Shown here in pieces: positions 4,716-6,873 of a stretch of 6,873 nt of DNA. The DNA lies in contig JAHFLM010000002.1 of NCBI GenBank assembly GCA_023244865.1, forward strand, positions 24,405 through 31,277, written 5' to 3'. The notes beneath the pieces are model-generated. The model was given only the letters and a program-made list of their open reading frames with translations, was not told where the DNA came from and searched no databases. Made by a program: the position numbers and the translations under genes. Numbering within the stretch: the stretch's first letter is position 1; each line of letters starts with the position of its first letter. The stretch comes from Candidatus Harrisonbacteria bacterium. GTDB taxonomy: Bacteria > Patescibacteriota > Minisyncoccia > UBA6257 > UBA11618.

Positions 4716-5252
4716 TTACTTCTTCTGAAAATCCATCCATTTGGTTTGGAAAAGATTTCTCACTTTTTCTTCGATCAGCGGATTCAAAAAGTGGTTCATG
4801 TCTCGGCCATGAATTAAGTTATCTCTAATCTCAGTCGCCGAAACTTTCGGCGTCGTACCATCAAAGCGATTTAAGATGTGACATTTTCGATTCAACTTCA
4901 AGAAAAAACTAATATCCTCTTCACACCCACCAAAAAACACCGCCTTATCCGGAGTAATCCCCGAGCTCTCTAGTAAGTCATCTAGCGCCACCATCCACTC
5001 GTCATCACTCGATGCAAAGTCACCCAAAGGCAAAGTTTTTATATCTGGAAAAATAGTTTTAATAAAAGCCCTCCTCTCTTCGTAAGAAAAAAAGTGCCTC
5101 AATGACTGCGAAGCATTCGCACTCCCAATAATTAAACGCGACTTATCTGCACCAAAAAGCTTAAGCATTTCATTAATCACCGCCTCATGCCCAGCGTGAA
5201 TCGGATTGAACCGACCACAATAAATCCCAAAACAATCTCCGTACTTCTCCAT
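4716..5252 (-). CDS. HIGH-superfamily nucleotidyltransferase, probably NMN adenylyltransferase
   Basis: This 178-residue protein has the nucleotidyltransferase fold signatures. GRFNPIHAGH (13-22) contains the H19-x-G-H22 motif that binds ATP phosphates. SRLIIGSANAS (38-48) followed by FSYEERRAFI resembles the 'IGSAQxSxxxxNPFTxxER' region of NadM/NadR-type enzymes, and KVSATEIRDNL (136-146) matches the C-terminal S-x-T-x-x-R motif. The predicted reaction is NMN + ATP to NAD+ + pyrophosphate, the last step shared by all NAD routes; a small host-dependent cell would use it for salvage. Related enzymes that use pantetheine phosphate or FMN share the same motifs, so the substrate is an inference from the GSA segment. 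Length fits a single-domain enzyme. No Shine-Dalgarno site precedes the ATG; a TATTAT box ends 8 bases upstream, implying an almost leaderless mRNA. It is divergent from the GIY-YIG gene, with 35 bases between them. Confidence 0.85.
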   Translation of the reverse strand: MEKYGDCFGIYCGRFNPIHAGHEAVINEMLKLFGADKSRLIIGSANASQSLRHFFSYEERRAFIKTIFPDIKTLPLGDFASSDDEWMVALDDLLESSGITPDKAVFFGGCEEDISFFLKLNRKCHILNRFDGTTPKVSATEIRDNLIHGRDMNHFLNPLIEEKVRNLFQTKWMDFQKK

Positions 5253-5259
5253 AATTTTC

Positions 5260-5266
5260 TATAATA
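5260..5266. promoter_or_regulatory. Overlapping divergent -10 boxes
   Basis: TATAATA in the 35-base gap supplies a perfect TATAAT for the plus strand (5260-5265, towards the GIY-YIG gene, leader about 16 bases) and TATTAT for the minus strand (5266-5261, towards the nucleotidyltransferase, leader about 2 bases). Other AT-rich boxes (TATTCT 5272-5277, TAAAAT 5277-5282) could also serve the plus strand. No good -35 is seen in either direction. Confidence 0.45.
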
Positions 5267-5287
5267 CATGATATTCTAAAATAATTC

Positions 5288-5527
5288 ATGTACTACCTCT
5301 ATATCATCGAATGCAAAGACAAAAGCCTTTACACCGGCATCACCACCGACCTTGAACGCAGATTTAAAGAACACCAAGCCGGCACCGCGAGCCACTACAC
5401 CCGAGCCAAAGGCGCCGTTAAAATTTTATACACCGAAGAATTCGAAAATCGCAGCGAAGCCTCCAAACGCGAAGCCGAAATTAAAAAGTTACCCCGCATT
5501 AAAAAGTTAAAACTCATTCAAAATTGA
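5288..5527 (+). CDS. GIY-YIG domain protein (UPF0213/YhbQ-like)
   Basis: This 79-residue protein is essentially one GIY-YIG nuclease domain. LYI (4-6) takes the place of the GIY strand and YTG (15-17) that of YIG. Then come TDLERRFKEHQAG (20-32) with R24/R25 and H29, HYTRAKG (36-42), and the helix SEASKREAEIKKL (56-68), where E62 is the expected metal-binding glutamate. Length, lack of any extra domain and the 'TGITTDLERRFKEH' pattern fit the solo YhbQ/URI-type family, thought to cut or repair structured DNA, though the cellular role of these small members is poorly known. The start is fixed because YLYI must lie at the N-terminus. It ends in TGA (5525-5527), one base before the -35 box of the ABC-F promoter, so the next gene is probably transcribed separately. 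Confidence 0.92.
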   Translation: MYYLYIIECKDKSLYTGITTDLERRFKEHQAGTASHYTRAKGAVKILYTEEFENRSEASKREAEIKKLPRIKKLKLIQN

Positions 5528-5556
5528 TTGACAGTCTAAATAAAAATTGTTATTAT
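5528..5556 (+). promoter_or_regulatory. Near-consensus sigma70-type promoter of the ABC-F gene
   Basis: A perfect TTGACA (5528-5533), a 17-base spacer and TATTAT (5551-5556, 5 of 6 matches) predict a start near 5563, only about 7 bases before the ATG at 5570. There is no room for a Shine-Dalgarno site, so the mRNA should be nearly leaderless. It is the best promoter match in the window and begins immediately after the stop codon of the GIY-YIG gene. Confidence 0.75.
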
Positions 5557-5569
5557 TTATCAATAAATT

Positions 5570-6873
5570 ATGGCGCGCGAAGAAGTAATCTTAAGATTTA
5601 ATAAAGTTTCCTTTGGCTATGAATTCAAAAATCCCCTCCTCACGGAGGTTGATTTTTCTTTGCGCCAAGGCTTCAAGCTTACTTTAATGGGTCAAAATGG
5701 CGCCGGCAAAAGCACTCTTTTCAAATTAATTACCGATAAGCTCACGCCCGATGAAGGCAAGATCGACAAACGAGCCGGCCTCACTATCGCCACTTCTCTC
5801 CAGGTTATTCCCAGAGATGAACTCGACTTAACCGTCCGAGACTTTTTCAGCAAACGCTTTACCGAAAAAGTTTACGAAATCGACAAACTCGCCAAAGAAA
5901 TTTTAGAAGTCGTTAATCTCAAAGCCGACCTAACCGCCAAAATTAAAACCTTCTCCGGCGGCCAACAGGCAAGACTCTTATTAGCTTCAGCCCTTATTCA
6001 AAACCCAGATTTACTTCTCCTCGACGAGCCAACTAACAATTTAGACAAAGACGGCATCGCTCATCTCACTAAATTTTTAATCGACTATAAAAAAACCTGC
6101 ATTGTCATTTCTCACGACGCCGACTTTTTAAACGCCTTCACGGACGGCGTCCTCTACTTAGATGTTTTTAATAAAAAGTTAGAGCAACATGTCGGCGACT
6201 ACTTCGACGTCGTCGAAAGAATCAATCAACAGATCGAAAAAGAGAATCGCAAAAACGCCCGCCTCGAAAAAGAAATTCAAGAGAATAAAGATAAGATGAA
6301 CTTCTTTGCCAACAAAGGTGGCAAGATGCGCTTGGTCGCTAAAAAAATGCGTGACAAAGCCGCCGCCATGGAAGAAGAAGTAGTGGATGTAAGAAAGGAA
6401 GATAAAACCATTAAAAAATTCGCCATTCCCGCTCAAGAAGAACTCGTTGGTGAAATTATCAGCATTAAAGAACTATCCATCATGAAGGAGGGTCGCGTTA
6501 TTCATAAAAAAGTAGACATAAAGCTCAAGAAAAACCAACACCTTCTCCTCTCTGGTCCTAACGGCATCGGCAAAACAACTCTCTTAGAATCAATCGCAAA
6601 AGGCAATAAAACCCCCGGTATCAAAATCCAAGAAGATGTCGTGGTTGGCTACTATCGCCAAGATTTTTCCACTCTCGATTTTAATCACACGGTTTATGAA
6701 TCCTTAGCCGAAGTTGCTAAAAATATTACCGATGGCGGCATGCGCGGTGTCGCCGCCGGCTTTCTTATCAACGAAGAATTAATGAAAAATAAAATCGGCT
6801 CAATTTCCGAAGGTCAAAAAGGCTTAGTGTCTTTCGCGAGATTAATTCTCCAAAAACCCGGCCTCCTAATTTT
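5570..6873 (+). CDS. ABC-F family ATPase (C-terminus cut by window edge)
   Basis: The frame from ATG 5570 stays open to the window end, giving 434 residues of a soluble protein with two ABC ATPase domains and no membrane segments, as in ABC-F ribosome-associated translation factors. Domain 1 has Walker A GQNGAGKST (41-49), signature FSGGQQ (128-133), Walker B LLLLDEPTNNLD (148-159) and H-loop VISHD (179-183). A charged, helical linker follows (about 215-285, rich in Glu, Lys and Arg), the segment that reaches the ribosomal P-site region in this family. Domain 2 has Walker A GPNGIGKTT (329-337) and an unusual signature ISEGQK (412-417) in place of LSGGE/Q; the window ends just before its Walker B. 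The 80-odd residues between Walker A and signature in domain 1 leave no room for the 'arm' subdomain of EttA/Uup, so it is an arm-less type. Whether it is a housekeeping factor or a resistance (ARE) type cannot be told here. Confidence 0.93.
   Translation, partial: MAREEVILRFNKVSFGYEFKNPLLTEVDFSLRQGFKLTLMGQNGAGKSTLFKLITDKLTPDEGKIDKRAGLTIATSLQVIPRDELDLTVRDFFSKRFTEKVYEIDKLAKEILEVVNLKADLTAKIKTFSGGQQARLLLASALIQNPDLLLLDEPTNNLDKDGIAHLTKFLIDYKKTCIVISHDADFLNAFTDGVLYLDVFNKKLEQHVGDYFDVVERINQQIEKENRKNARLEKEIQENKDKMNFFANKGGKMRLVAKKMRDKAAAMEEEVVDVRKEDKTIKKFAIPAQEELVGEIISIKELSIMKEGRVIHKKVDIKLKKNQHLLLSGPNGIGKTTLLESIAKGNKTPGIKIQEDVVVGYYRQDFSTLDFNHTVYESLAEVAKNITDGGMRGVAAGFLINEELMKNKIGSISEGQKGLVSFARLILQKPGLLI

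Noticed and set aside
4699..4718. ATTTTTTT...AAAAAAT inverted repeat after the nucleotidyltransferase as a terminator
   Set aside because: The stem would be only A-T pairs with a tiny loop; the TTGACA inside it reads better as a -35 box, and a stronger terminator follows at 4541-4589.
5525..5527. Recoded UGA, as in some CPR lineages
   Set aside because: TGA ends the GIY-YIG frame at the length expected for the domain, right before a strong promoter; reading through would run into the -35 box, and none of the recognised genes contains an internal TGA.
6179..6436. Phe-rich 85-codon minus-strand frame opposite the ABC-F linker
   Set aside because: It is the antisense of Glu/Lys-rich coiled-coil codons, which read as Phe/Leu on the other strand.

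Overview
This window looks like a piece of chromosome from an ultra-small Patescibacteria/CPR-type bacterium, probably in the Parcubacteria range. This is an inference from style: moderate-to-low G+C, short intergenic gaps, few Shine-Dalgarno sites, several promoters whose -10 box lies almost on the start codon, a tRNA without encoded CCA, and a gene mix (MliC/lipocalin-like exported protein, DUF817, DHNA-like fusion, solo GIY-YIG, ABC-F) I associate with that group. UGA is used as a normal stop (end of the GIY-YIG gene), so the recoded-UGA CPR lineages are unlikely.

Layout. Positions 1-206 (minus) hold the N-terminal part of a membrane-anchored protein running off the left edge. A palindromic ATTATAAT separates it from a tRNA-Gln(CTG) on the plus strand. 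Directly after the tRNA comes an A+T-rich KAP-family P-loop NTPase (332-1600), then an exported MliC-like/lipocalin-like protein (1617-2336) and an overlapping DUF817 membrane protein (2326-3123). A bidirectional terminator (3126-3156) closes this plus-strand set and also the convergent minus-strand set.

The minus-strand set, read from the right, is: a nucleotidyltransferase of the NMN-adenylyltransferase type (5252 to 4716); a 190-bp intergenic stretch with a TTGACA promoter, a possible 20-codon leaderless ORF, two CCCC/GGGG hairpins and an 8-bp alternative pairing that resembles a transcription attenuator; a fusion of a dihydroneopterin-aldolase-like domain to a 2-oxoglutarate/Fe(II)-oxygenase-like domain (4524 to 3580); and a small Mpo1-like (DUF962) membrane protein (3489 to 3160). 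To the right, a divergent promoter drives a GIY-YIG domain protein (5288-5527), and a near-consensus promoter drives an ABC-F ATPase (5570 to the right edge, truncated before Walker B of its second domain).

The genes do not form one obvious pathway. The most interesting points are the FolB-oxygenase fusion with its possible attenuated leader, and the compositionally distinct KAP NTPase lodged next to a tRNA, a family that includes the phage-exclusion protein PifA. No insertion sequence, CRISPR array or origin is visible.
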